Shown here: positions 1-7,786 of the stretch, one piece after another
Position numbering within the stretch: position 1 is the stretch's first letter
Layout of the letters: each line of letters starts with the position of its first letter
Assembly (NCBI GenBank): GCA_015494335.1
Contig: WGBK01000080.1
Coordinates: 1-11,222 of the forward strand
Reading direction: 5' to 3'
Length of the DNA: 11,222 nucleotides
From: Gammaproteobacteria bacterium
GTDB lineage: Bacteria > Pseudomonadota > Gammaproteobacteria > GCA-001735895
Position numbers and translations under genes: made by a program
The notes under the pieces: model-generated
The model's database searches: none
Told to the model about the DNA's origin: nothing
What the model saw: the letters and a program-made list of their open reading frames with translations, nothing else

Positions 1-885
1 ACCAAGGTCGACCGTCCCAGCGATGTCACCGGCCTGGTCGATGTCGGCAACCTGACCGCCATTCTCAACGATCCCCAGGATGTCACCGCGGTGATGGAAT
101 CCATGGCCCGCATCACCCACAAGAAACTCAAGCTCGGCACCGTGCAGACCGGCGTCAGCAACGACGAGGTGATCAAGGACCTGGTGCGTTGCGGCTATCT
201 CAAATCCGCCGACCTTGCCGACCGCTTTGCTGGTCGAGAGGTTGATCCGCTGAAAGATACTGACGTTCTGGCCAGCTTTGGCGTGACCACCGGCGACAAC
301 CTGACCGACCGCGAATTCCGCAAGACCGCCTCGATCATGAAAATGGTGCTCAACGGCTATTCCGCCGGTGGCTGCATCACCATGGGCGGTTACGATTACC
401 ACACCGGCGACCGCAGCACCGGCGAGAACCGCGACCTGCGTGCCGGCCGTTGCATCGGCGCCGTGCTCAACTATGCCGCGCGCGTCAACAAGCCGGTGAT
501 GATCTATGTGTTCAGCGACGGCTCCCTGGCCAGCAACGGTCGCCGCGACGAGTCCCAGAACAACGGCAACATGCTCGGCGGACGCGGCAAGGGCGAATGG
601 ACGGGCGACAACTCCTCCACCGCCTGCTCCTTCTTCCTGGTCTACAACCCGGTGGCCAGGCCCAGTCCGCTGATTGCCGGGCGCCAGATCGGCCGCTTCT
701 CGCCGGACGCCTCGGTGGTCACCTCGTCCAGCCCGGCCGCCAACAATGTCAACCTGCTGGTCAACACGGTACTGCTCAACTACATGTCGCTCAACGGCGA
801 CCTGAGCCGGTTCCCGACCCTGTTCCCGAACCACGGCCTCGGTACCAACATCGACCAGTACGTGGCCTTCGCTTCCCTTACCTGA
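1..885 (+). CDS. DUF1501-like (alkaline-phosphatase-fold) protein, 3' part
   Basis: The reading frame is open from the first base, so the gene begins upstream; 294 codons and a TGA stop are visible. The ATG at 91 is internal, because the residues before it continue the same frame without a break. The clearest motif is GGYDYH (Asp at visible codon 132), which resembles the G-[WF]-D-T-H metal-ligand motif of DUF1501 / alkaline-phosphatase-superfamily proteins. It is followed by a helix (RAGRCIGAVLNYAA), a strand ending in VFSDGS, and a Gly/Asn-rich stretch (GRGKGEWTGDNSS) before FFLVYNP. That order of elements fits the C-terminal half of such a fold. Any signal peptide would lie outside the window. 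The gene stops 19 bases before the exported ApbE gene. No substrate can be named. The family call rests on short motifs only, and an unrelated secreted protein remains possible. Confidence 0.5.
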   Translation, partial: TKVDRPSDVTGLVDVGNLTAILNDPQDVTAVMESMARITHKKLKLGTVQTGVSNDEVIKDLVRCGYLKSADLADRFAGREVDPLKDTDVLASFGVTTGDNLTDREFRKTASIMKMVLNGYSAGGCITMGGYDYHTGDRSTGENRDLRAGRCIGAVLNYAARVNKPVMIYVFSDGSLASNGRRDESQNNGNMLGGRGKGEWTGDNSSTACSFFLVYNPVARPSPLIAGRQIGRFSPDASVVTSSSPAANNVNLLVNTVLLNYMSLNGDLSRFPTLFPNHGLGTNIDQYVAFASLT

Positions 886-904
886 CCGGCAGATCCGCCA
901 CCCG

Positions 905-1915
905 ATGCCGTACCGCTCGATTCTGCAGCTCCTCACGGGGCTGTTTCTTTCCGCGCTGACCGCGCTGGCCTTGTCCTCGCCCGCGCAGGCCGAATGGCTG
1001 CGCGAGAGCGAGAACATCATGGGCACGCGGGTCGCCGTCGAGCTGTGGCACGAAAAGGGGGATGAACAGAAGGCCGGCCTCTGCGCCGGGCGCGTATTCG
1101 ACGAGATGCGCCGCATCGACGCCTTGATGAGCCCCTTCAAGCCCGACAGCGAAGTCTCGGCCATCAACCGCGACGCCGCCATCGAGCCGGTGACCGTGAG
1201 CCCCGAGCTCTATGCCTTGATCCAGCGCGCGCTGGAGTTTTCGAAGCTCTCCAACGGCGTGTTCGACATCAGCTTCGCCTCGATCGGCTACCGCTACGAT
1301 TACCGCCGCGGCATCCGCCCCGACGACCGCCAGATCCGCGCATCTCTGGACAACATCGACTACCGCCAGATCCAGCTGCAGGACGGGCGTATCCGCTTTC
1401 TGCGGCCGGGCATGCGCATCGATCTCGGCGGCATCGCCAAGGGTTACGCCGTCGATCGCTCCATCGAACTGCTGAAGCAGTGCGGCATCCGCAACGCCCT
1501 GGTCAGCGCCGGCGGCGACAGTCGCCTGCTCGGCGATCGTCACGGCCGGCCCTGGATCATCGGCATCCGCCATCCGCGCCGCGAGGGCGCCGTGGCCCTG
1601 CGTCTGCCGCTGGACAACAGCGCCATCTCCACCTCCGGCGACTACGAGCGCTTCTTCCTGTCCAACGGTGAGCGCGTGCACCACATCATCAACCCGAGCA
1701 CCGGGAAATCCGCTCGCAAAAGCTGGAGCAGCACCGTGATCGGCCCGGACGCCACCACCACCGACGCCCTCTCCACCACGCTGTTCATTCTCGGCGCCGA
1801 GGCCGGCATGAAATTGATCGATCAATTGGACGGACTCGACGCTATAATCATCGATGCCCGTGGAAAGATTCATTACTCGAGCGGCCTCATGGCCGCCGGT
1901 TCATCCTCCGGATGA
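905..1915 (+). CDS. apbE: FAD:protein FMN transferase (ApbE family), exported
   Basis: ApbE enzymes use FAD and Mg2+ to attach FMN covalently to a Thr or Ser of target proteins, usually on the periplasmic side. This 336-residue protein has the usual family length. It begins with a Sec signal peptide (hydrophobic core about residues 7-23, probable cleavage AQA/EW after residue 29) and shows no lipobox Cys. Family motifs appear in order: MGTR (39-42), DLGGIAKGYAVD (from Asp173), SAGGD (Asp205), STSGDYERFF, HHIINPSTG (from His259) and TTTDAL with the expected Mg2+-binding Asp287. Nothing essential looks missing. The ATG at 905 is the only start that keeps the signal peptide, although no strong ribosome binding site precedes it. 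It lies 19 bases after the upstream gene. A second apbE-family gene lies at the end of the window. The protein substrate is not evident here. Confidence 0.95.
   Translation: MPYRSILQLLTGLFLSALTALALSSPAQAEWLRESENIMGTRVAVELWHEKGDEQKAGLCAGRVFDEMRRIDALMSPFKPDSEVSAINRDAAIEPVTVSPELYALIQRALEFSKLSNGVFDISFASIGYRYDYRRGIRPDDRQIRASLDNIDYRQIQLQDGRIRFLRPGMRIDLGGIAKGYAVDRSIELLKQCGIRNALVSAGGDSRLLGDRHGRPWIIGIRHPRREGAVALRLPLDNSAISTSGDYERFFLSNGERVHHIINPSTGKSARKSWSSTVIGPDATTTDALSTTLFILGAEAGMKLIDQLDGLDAIIIDARGKIHYSSGLMAAGSSSG
926..950 (+). terminator. terminator-like hairpin with T tract inside the start of apbE
   Basis: Bases 926-932 (CAGCTCC) can pair with 937-943 (GGGGCTG), with one G-U pair and a four-base loop (TCAC). 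The sequence TTTCTTT follows directly at 944-950. This has the form of an intrinsic terminator. It lies 41 bases after the stop of the upstream gene and only about 20 bases inside the apbE coding sequence, where it also encodes part of the signal peptide. It could end upstream transcription or attenuate entry into apbE. The stem is short and the T tract is interrupted, so chance is a serious alternative. Confidence 0.35.
1812..1827. promoter_or_regulatory. perfect 16-bp palindrome, candidate operator
   Basis: AATTGATCGATCAATT is its own exact reverse complement. It is A/T-rich in an otherwise G/C-rich gene and lies in the last 105 bases of apbE. It is followed 15 bases later by a perfect TATAAT. 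If that hexamer is a -10 element, the palindrome is centred near -36, a usual place for a repressor or an activator touching the -35 region. It also encodes KLIDQL, so coding constraint explains part of it. No known regulator is assigned. Confidence 0.4.
1843..1848 (+). promoter_or_regulatory. candidate -10 element (TATAAT) for the TPR/TonB-like genes
   Basis: A consensus TATAAT sits 88 bases upstream of the start at 1936. It uses an ATA isoleucine codon, which is unusual beside the ATC codons around it. No good -35 hexamer is found at 16-18 bases (GATCAA at 17), and there is no TGn extension. If used, the promoter would therefore depend on an activator, perhaps one bound to the palindrome at 1812-1827. 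It would allow the genes from 1936 on to be expressed separately from apbE. Confidence 0.35.
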
Positions 1916-1923
1916 CGCATCAA

Positions 1924-1928
1924 AAGGA
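1924..1928 (+). promoter_or_regulatory. Shine-Dalgarno site (AAGGA) deciding the start at 1936
   Basis: AAGGA lies seven bases before the ATG at 1936. The in-frame ATG at 1912, which overlaps the apbE stop, has no comparable site and would add eight polar residues before the signal peptide. The start at 1936 is therefore preferred. Confidence 0.75.
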
Positions 1929-1935
1929 ACCCGCC

Positions 1936-2544
1936 ATGACCCGTTTACTGACCCGTTCCCCGTCTCTCCTCCGCCGTCTCGGCCTGAGCCTGCTGCTGTG
2001 CTTCAGCCTGGCCGCCCAGTCCCAGCAGGAAAACGAGGAAATCACCGTCGATCCGAACACCGAGAAAGTGATCCCCGCACCCGCGGAAACGCCGCCCGCA
2101 ACCCAGTTGCAGAGCGAGATCCGCGACCTCAAGAAACAGGTGCTGCAGCTCAACAAGGATCTGTTTCTGCTCGAGGAAGACCTGCTGTTCCCGGCCAACA
2201 CCCAGTTCAGCGTGTTCCTGTCGCTGGATACCGGCCAGCTGTTCGGTCTCGATGCCGCCCAGCTCAAGATCGACGACAAGATCGTGTCCAACCATCTTTA
2301 CACCGAGCGCGAACTGTCGGCGCTCAAGCGCGGCGGCGTGCAGCGCCTCTACATCGGCAACCTGCCCAGCGGCGAGCACGAGATCGTCGCCATCTTCGTC
2401 GGCAAGGGCCCCAACGGCCGTGACTACCGCCGCGGCGAGACCCTGAAGGTCGAGAAGGGCGACGATCCGCTGTTCGTCGAGTTACGCATCCTCGACGATC
2501 CGACCAAGGAGCAGCCGCAGTTCACCTCCCGAGTCTGGGAGTAG
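1936..2544 (+). CDS. exported protein with short coiled coil and beta-rich domain, unknown function
   Basis: The 202-residue protein begins with a Sec-type signal peptide: basic residues (RSPSLLRR), a Leu-rich core at about residues 15-25 and a probable cleavage site at about 27-29. An acidic, Pro-rich linker follows. Then comes a short heptad-like helix (about 60-80, with SEIRDLKKQVLQLNKDLFLLEEDL), and from about residue 85 to the end a region of alternating hydrophobic residues. That region, with segments such as TQFSVFLSLD, RLYIGNLPSGEHEIVAIFVGK and LFVELRIL, suggests a beta-sandwich. I do not recognise a named family. It starts 20 bases after apbE and ends 16 bases before the TPR/coiled-coil gene. 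It is therefore probably a periplasmic component of the same system. A coiled coil plus beta domain would suit a scaffold or adaptor role, which is inference. A start at 1912 is possible but less likely. Confidence 0.8.
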   Translation: MTRLLTRSPSLLRRLGLSLLLCFSLAAQSQQENEEITVDPNTEKVIPAPAETPPATQLQSEIRDLKKQVLQLNKDLFLLEEDLLFPANTQFSVFLSLDTGQLFGLDAAQLKIDDKIVSNHLYTERELSALKRGGVQRLYIGNLPSGEHEIVAIFVGKGPNGRDYRRGETLKVEKGDDPLFVELRILDDPTKEQPQFTSRVWE

Positions 2545-2560
2545 GCCGACGCCACAGCGC

Positions 2561-4441
2561 ATGATCATGTCCCGCCGTCTGCTGCCAAGCCTTTCCCTTA
2601 CCGTCGCGCTGTTGTGCGCGCCGCTGTCCCATGCCGGGACAGTGGACGGCGAGGCCGGCGAGGTGCGCGACCTGCCCTATGGCAACGCGCTCTATCACTA
2701 TTTCCAGGATCGCCCGCTGGCAGCCATCACTCGCCTGCTGGCCGCCCGCGAGCGCAACCGGCTGCAACGCACCGGCAAGGACGCCGACCTGCTGCTCGGC
2801 AATCTCTATTACGGCTACGGCCTGATCCCGGACGCGGTGGAGCTGTTCAACGGCTTGCTCGACGACGAAAGCCCCTCTTCCCTGCGCAACCGGGTCTGGT
2901 TCAACCTCGCCCGCGTCGAATACGAGCAGGGCAACTACAAGCCTGCCGCTGAATTGCTGCAGCGCATCGACGACGAGCTGCCCGAATCGCGCCAGGCGCA
3001 GAAAGACTACCTGCTGATGCGCCTCTACCTGCTGGCCGGAGACAGCGAGGCTGCACGCTCCGCGCTCAAACGGATTCCGACTGACTCCATCTGGCGCAGC
3101 TACGGCGAATACAATCTCGGCATCAGCCTGACCGCCGACGGCAAGGCTGACGCCGGCCGCGAATGGCTGATCTCCGCCGCCGACCGCAGCCTGTCCGACC
3201 CCGGACCCGAAGGTCAGGCCCTCAGCGATGCCGCGCGCCTGGCCACCGGCCTGGCTTCCCTGCGCGACGGCAAGTGGTCCCAGGTCATCGACGACCTGCG
3301 GCAGGTCCACATTGACGGCCCCCTTTCCAATACTGCACTGCTCGCCACCGGCTGGGCCTGGCACCTACAGGGCAACCCGCTCCAGGCCATCGGTATCTGG
3401 CAGACCCTGATCGACAAGCAACAGAAGGATGCCGCCACCCGCGAAGCCCATGTCGCCATGGGTCAGGTACAGGAACAGGCCGGCAACCTGAAGCTGGCGG
3501 CTTGGTACTACGACCGTGCCGCGCGCTATCTGCAAGAGGCGCTGGACGACCTCGACCGAGTCATTGCCGAGGTCGAACAGGGCGAACTGATCCGCAGCCT
3601 GCTCGAGCAGGGCCAGATCATCACCCGCGGCCGCGACGCCCTGCGGCAGCCACCGCCCGGCGATATCTCGCCCTACCTGATCGAGACCATGGCCGGCGAC
3701 GAATTCCAGCGCGAAGTGCGCAACCTGCAACAGCTGATCGACATCCGCAACCAGATGGAACAATGGCAGCGGAAGGTTCCCACCTATGAACTGATGCTGG
3801 TCGAACGCCAGCGCGCCTTCGACGAACGCAAACCGGTGGTCGAGCAGAGCACCGACCTCGAGCGCCTGGAAAGCCTGCACCGCCAGCGCCAGGACTTCGC
3901 CGACGAGGTCGAACGCATCGGCCGCGAGCAGGATGCCCGGGCACTGGCCAACGAGGACGAAGCCGATTACCTCGAACAGCTCGACGAGATCCGCGAACTG
4001 ATGGAGCAGCTGCGCGGCGAACAGGACCTGGGCGAGGCCGAGAACAAGTACCGCCTGATGAACGGCCTGCTGATCTGGGACCTGGAAACCACCTTCCCGC
4101 GCCGTTACTGGGCCCTCAAGCGCGAACTGCAACTGCTCGACCGCGCCCTCGACGAGGCCAATCGATCCGCCGAATCCCTGCGCGGCGCCAGCGCCCGTCA
4201 CCAGCTCGATCTCAACGACCTGTCGCAGCGCATCGACGGCCAGGGCGAGGCCATCGCCGGACTGCTCGCCAGCTGCCAGCGCCTCATAGAAGAGCAACAG
4301 CAGGCCATCAACCACCAGGCCATCGAGCAGCTGCGCCAGCTGCGTCGTCACACCCAGCAACTGCGCCTTTCCGCCCGCTACTCGGTGGCGCGCCTCTACG
4401 ACAAGCTGGCCGGTGACAAGGCTTCGGGAGGCAGTGAATGA
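2561..4441 (+). CDS. secreted TPR and coiled-coil protein
   Basis: The 626-residue protein has an N-terminal signal peptide (MIMSRRLLPSLSLTVALLCAPLSHA, cleaved about residue 25). The first half of the mature protein, about residues 40-330, is built of tetratricopeptide-like helix pairs, for example DLLLGNLYYGYGLIPDAVEL, VWFNLARVEYEQGNYKPAAEL and AHVAMGQVQEQAGNLKLAAWYY. The second half, about 335-620, is highly charged and helical with many Glu/Gln/Arg/Leu heptads, so a long coiled coil is likely. No catalytic motif is visible, so a scaffold in the periplasm is the best reading. Two starts six bases apart (2561 and 2567) both keep the signal peptide, and no strong ribosome binding site decides between them. 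The stop overlaps the start of the next gene by four bases (ATGA), which points to translational coupling with the large TPR lipoprotein. Confidence 0.88.
   Translation: MIMSRRLLPSLSLTVALLCAPLSHAGTVDGEAGEVRDLPYGNALYHYFQDRPLAAITRLLAARERNRLQRTGKDADLLLGNLYYGYGLIPDAVELFNGLLDDESPSSLRNRVWFNLARVEYEQGNYKPAAELLQRIDDELPESRQAQKDYLLMRLYLLAGDSEAARSALKRIPTDSIWRSYGEYNLGISLTADGKADAGREWLISAADRSLSDPGPEGQALSDAARLATGLASLRDGKWSQVIDDLRQVHIDGPLSNTALLATGWAWHLQGNPLQAIGIWQTLIDKQQKDAATREAHVAMGQVQEQAGNLKLAAWYYDRAARYLQEALDDLDRVIAEVEQGELIRSLLEQGQIITRGRDALRQPPPGDISPYLIETMAGDEFQREVRNLQQLIDIRNQMEQWQRKVPTYELMLVERQRAFDERKPVVEQSTDLERLESLHRQRQDFADEVERIGREQDARALANEDEADYLEQLDEIRELMEQLRGEQDLGEAENKYRLMNGLLIWDLETTFPRRYWALKRELQLLDRALDEANRSAESLRGASARHQLDLNDLSQRIDGQGEAIAGLLASCQRLIEEQQQAINHQAIEQLRQLRRHTQQLRLSARYSVARLYDKLAGDKASGGSE
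4426..4431 (+). promoter_or_regulatory. Shine-Dalgarno site (GGGAGG) for the large TPR lipoprotein
   Basis: GGGAGG lies six bases before the ATG at 4438, inside the last codons of the upstream gene. It supports this start and the ATGA overlap. Confidence 0.75.
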
Positions 4442-7218
4442 AACTGCGCCTGACCAGCCTCCTGTCCCTCATCCTGTTGCAGGCCTGCGTCGGCAATGGG
4501 CCGGTCGGCCCCACCATCGCAGAGCTGGAATCACGGCCGGTGGAGCTGCCCAAGGTTGATTTCGATGTCAACAGCGACGATGTGATCCGCCACTACCGGG
4601 AACTGCTGACCCTATCCGACGGAAAATCCCTCGGTGGCTCCGACCTGCACCGTCTGGCCGACCTCGAACTGGAACAGAGCCTAGCGCAGAAGGACGAAGA
4701 CGAGGCCGTAGCCCATGCCGCAGAACTGCAGCTGAAACAGGCCATCAAGCGCTATCTCGAATATCTGGATTCCTTCCCCGACCGGCCTGACAATGACTTT
4801 GTGCTCTACCAGCTGGCGCGCGCTTATGCGATGACCGGCGAGACCGCCAAGTCGCGCAAGACGATGGATCAACTGGCGCGCGACTACCCCAACTCGCGCT
4901 TCATCGACGAGATCCAGTTTCGCCGTGGCGAAAACCTGTTCGTCGATGGCCGCTACGACCAGTCCGAAAAGGCCTATGGCGTGGTGGTGCATCGCTATCC
5001 GAATTCCGTGTTCTTCGAAAAGGCACTCTACAAGTACGGCTGGACCCGCTTCAAGCTGAACCAGTACGCCAAAGCCATTGACAGTTTCCTGCGCCTGCTC
5101 GACCGCAAATACAAGAATGGCCTGCTCAGTGACTACCACATCAGCGACCAGGCCTCTCGCGCCGACCGCGAACTCATCGACGATGTGCTGCGCGTCACCA
5201 GCCTGTCCTTCTCCTACCTGCCGGACAAGGACCCCATCGCCACCCGGCTGACCAAGATCGGCAAGCGACCCTACGAACCCCTGCTCTACCGCAATCTCGG
5301 CGAACTCTACCTGAGCAAGGATCGCATCCTCGACGCGGCCGAAATCTTCCTTGCCTACAGCCAGCACTACCCCGAGGCCCGCTGGGCGCCGCAACTGCAC
5401 GAACTGGCCATCGACGCCTACCGGAAGGGCGGATTCAACTCCCTGATGCTGTCGGAGAAGGAGCGCTTCGTGCAGCTCTACAATGTCGGCTCGCCCTGGT
5501 GGTTCAAGCAGGACGACGAGGCCTGGAACCTCGTCAAGCCTCTGCTCGCGCGCCATATCGAGGACATCGCCACCCATTATCACGCCCTCGCCCGCGCCTC
5601 GAAGAAGCCCGAGCACTTCAAACAAGCCGCCGACTGGTACCGCCTGTTCATCCGCTCCTTCCCGCAGGACCCGAAAGCCGCGCGCTTCAATTTCCTGCTC
5701 GCCGAAGCCCGATTCGACGCCGGCCAGTACGAGGACGCGGTACGCGAATACGAAAAGACCGCCTACGACTACCCGCCCCATGGCGACAGCGCCGAGGCCG
5801 CCTACGCCGCCCTGCTCGCCTACGACCGCCTCTACAAGGCCGCGCCCGAAGCGCAGAAACCGCAGATCCAGCAACGCCTGATCGCCAGCTCGCTGCGCTT
5901 CAGCGAGAAGTTCGCCGACGACCGGCGCATGCCCGCCGTGCTGCTCAAGGCCGCCGAGCTGGAATTCGGCCTCAAGCAGTACGAACCCGCCCGCGAACAC
6001 GCCCAGCAACTGGTGGACCGCCCCGAAACCGACCCGCTGATCCGCCACAAGGCCTGGACCCTGATTGCCCACAGCAGTTTCGAGATGCAGGATTACGAAC
6101 GCGCCGAGCTGGCCTACGGCCAGGCCCTCGCCAGCCTGCCGCCGAAGGCGAAGAACGCCAAGGCCCTGCGCGAACAGCTTGCCGCCTCCATCTACAAGCA
6201 GGGCGAGATCGCCCGCGACGCCGGCCTGCACGAACTTGCCGCCAGCCATTTCCTGCGCATCGCCCAGGTTGCGCCGCGCTCGCCGGTACGCATCGTCGCC
6301 GAATACGACGCCGCCACCGAATACATCGCAATGGAGAACTGGAACGCCGCCATCAACCTGCTCGAGGGCTTCCGCAAGCGTTACCCGAAGCAGAAGAAGT
6401 GGCAAAAGGGCGTGAGCGAGAAGCTGACCCTGGCCTACACCCGCAGCGGTCAGAACAGCCGAGCCGCGCGCGAGCTGGAAACCCTGGTCAAGCTGACGCC
6501 GCCGTCGGAACGCGGCGAGCTGATGCTGCTGTCGGCCGACCTCTACCGCCAGAGCGGGCAGCATGACCGGGCCATTGCGCTGTACAAGGACTACATCCGG
6601 CAATACCCGAAACCGCTGTCGCGCAGCATCGAACTGCGCCAGAAGATCGCCGACTTCTACACCGCGCGCAAGGACCGGCGCCGGGCGCAGAAATGGCTGC
6701 GCCAGATCGTCGAGGCCGACGCCAAGGGCGGCGCCGAACGCAGCGACCGGACCCGCTACCTGGCCGCCATGGCCTCTCTGCAGCTGACCCGGCCGATGGT
6801 CGAGCAATTCCGCGCCGCGCGTCTGACCCGTCCGCTGAAGAAATCGCTGAAGCGCAAGAAGGCGCTGATGAAGACCGCCCTCGACAACTATCGCATCATC
6901 GCCAAGTACGGCGTGCAGGAAGCCACCACCGAGGCCAGCTACCGCATCGCCGAGATCTACCGCCATTTCGCCAAGGCGCTGCTGGAGTCGGAACGCCCGA
7001 AGGGCCTCAACGCCGACGAACTCGAGGAATACAACTACCTGCTCGAGGACCAGGCCTTCCCGTTCGAGGAAAAGGCCCTGGCCATCCACGAACAGAATGT
7101 CGCGCGCATCCCCGAGGGCGTGTACGACGACGCCATCAAGCGCAGCCTCAAGGCCCTGGCCGAGATGATGCCCTTCCGTTACAACAAGCCGGAAAAAACC
7201 GATGATGTCGCCGAGTAG
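4438..7218 (+). CDS. very large TPR lipoprotein
   Basis: The 926-residue protein starts with a lipoprotein signal peptide ending in LLQAC, so Cys17 should be the lipidated residue. Gly rather than Asp follows at +2, so outer-membrane sorting is expected under the E. coli Lol rule. Helical repeats of TPR and BamD type run through almost the whole chain. Several carry the YPxS/FPxD turn, at about residues 149 (YPNSRFIDEIQF), 185 (YPNSVFFEKALYKYGW), 310 (YPEARWAPQL) and 408 (FPQDPKAARFNFLLAEARF). The C-terminal 100 residues (FPFEEKALAIHEQN, MPFRYNKPEK) keep the same helical style. It resembles the big TPR proteins encoded with TolQ/TolR-like motors in myxobacterial gliding loci, at domain level only. 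It overlaps both neighbours, so equimolar production with them is plausible. The likely role is an outer-membrane-anchored partner of the energised TonB-like protein. No enzyme motif was seen. Confidence 0.9.
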   Translation: MKLRLTSLLSLILLQACVGNGPVGPTIAELESRPVELPKVDFDVNSDDVIRHYRELLTLSDGKSLGGSDLHRLADLELEQSLAQKDEDEAVAHAAELQLKQAIKRYLEYLDSFPDRPDNDFVLYQLARAYAMTGETAKSRKTMDQLARDYPNSRFIDEIQFRRGENLFVDGRYDQSEKAYGVVVHRYPNSVFFEKALYKYGWTRFKLNQYAKAIDSFLRLLDRKYKNGLLSDYHISDQASRADRELIDDVLRVTSLSFSYLPDKDPIATRLTKIGKRPYEPLLYRNLGELYLSKDRILDAAEIFLAYSQHYPEARWAPQLHELAIDAYRKGGFNSLMLSEKERFVQLYNVGSPWWFKQDDEAWNLVKPLLARHIEDIATHYHALARASKKPEHFKQAADWYRLFIRSFPQDPKAARFNFLLAEARFDAGQYEDAVREYEKTAYDYPPHGDSAEAAYAALLAYDRLYKAAPEAQKPQIQQRLIASSLRFSEKFADDRRMPAVLLKAAELEFGLKQYEPAREHAQQLVDRPETDPLIRHKAWTLIAHSSFEMQDYERAELAYGQALASLPPKAKNAKALREQLAASIYKQGEIARDAGLHELAASHFLRIAQVAPRSPVRIVAEYDAATEYIAMENWNAAINLLEGFRKRYPKQKKWQKGVSEKLTLAYTRSGQNSRAARELETLVKLTPPSERGELMLLSADLYRQSGQHDRAIALYKDYIRQYPKPLSRSIELRQKIADFYTARKDRRRAQKWLRQIVEADAKGGAERSDRTRYLAAMASLQLTRPMVEQFRAARLTRPLKKSLKRKKALMKTALDNYRIIAKYGVQEATTEASYRIAEIYRHFAKALLESERPKGLNADELEEYNYLLEDQAFPFEEKALAIHEQNVARIPEGVYDDAIKRSLKALAEMMPFRYNKPEKTDDVAE

Positions 7219-7786
7219 ACTGCTGCCGTTCATCCTGCCGGTGCTGCTGCTCGTCGGCTGCGCCAAGGCGCCGCCGCCCGAGCCGGAGACCCCGCCGCAA
7301 TCCGATCCGGCGCTGGATCTGGCGATCATTGCCACCGACTCGGCGCGCAGCGGAGACGCGGAAACCGCGGCAGAACAGTTCCGCATGCTGATCGAGATGA
7401 AGCCCGACTTCCCGCGCGCGCAGACCAATCTCGGCCTGCAACTGATGAAGCTGGAGCAATACGACGAGGCGCGGGCCGCATTCGAGAAGGCGATCGAGCA
7501 GGATAAAAACGACGCAGTCGCTTATAATCACCTCGGCGTCCTGGCCCGCCGCGACGGGCAATTCCAACAGGCGCTGGATTATTACAACAAGGCGATCGAA
7601 GCCGACCCGGATTATGCGTCAGCACACCTGAATCGCGGTATCCTGCTCGACATCTACATCCGCGACTGGCCCGCTGCGCTGGAGGAATACCAGCGCTACC
7701 AGTCCCTGCTCGATACGCCCGACCCGCAGGTAGAGAAATGGATCATCGACATCAAGCGCCGCATCGAGGCGCCGGCGAAGAAATGA
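7202..7786 (+). CDS. small TPR lipoprotein
   Basis: The 194-residue protein carries a lipoprotein signal peptide ending in LLVGC (Cys20), followed by a Pro/Glu-rich linker (APPPEPETPPQ) and four consecutive 34-residue helix pairs at about residues 37-70, 71-104, 105-138 and 139-172. The middle two are textbook TPRs: NLGLQLMKLEQYDEARAAFEKAIEQDKND and then the segment from AYNHLGVLARRDGQ to KAIEADPDY. Residue +2 after the Cys is Ala, compatible with the outer membrane. Size and architecture resemble AglT- or PilF/PilW-type TPR lipoproteins, but four TPRs alone do not prove orthology. It starts 17 bases before the end of the large TPR gene in another frame, and its own stop overlaps the next start (ATGA). 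It is likely to chaperone or bridge components of the envelope complex. Confidence 0.9.
   Translation: MMSPSRLLPFILPVLLLVGCAKAPPPEPETPPQSDPALDLAIIATDSARSGDAETAAEQFRMLIEMKPDFPRAQTNLGLQLMKLEQYDEARAAFEKAIEQDKNDAVAYNHLGVLARRDGQFQQALDYYNKAIEADPDYASAHLNRGILLDIYIRDWPAALEEYQRYQSLLDTPDPQVEKWIIDIKRRIEAPAKK

Noticed and set aside
1854..2423. Overlapping + strand frame across the apbE end and the next gene
   Set aside because: It has Pro/Arg/Gln-rich shadow composition, no ribosome binding site, and overlaps two better-supported genes in other frames.
4681..7428. A very long open frame on the minus strand (915 codons) opposite the large TPR lipoprotein
   Set aside because: It is the antisense shadow of a G/C-rich gene: composition is Gly/Val/Leu/Gln-rich without domains or signal peptide, while the + strand gene has a lipobox, TPR repeats, a Shine-Dalgarno site and overlaps with its neighbours.
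7523..7528. A second TATAAT, inside the small TPR lipoprotein gene
   Set aside because: It encodes Tyr-Asn within a TPR consensus (AYNHLG), has no -35 match at the right distance (AGGATA) and no palindrome beside it.
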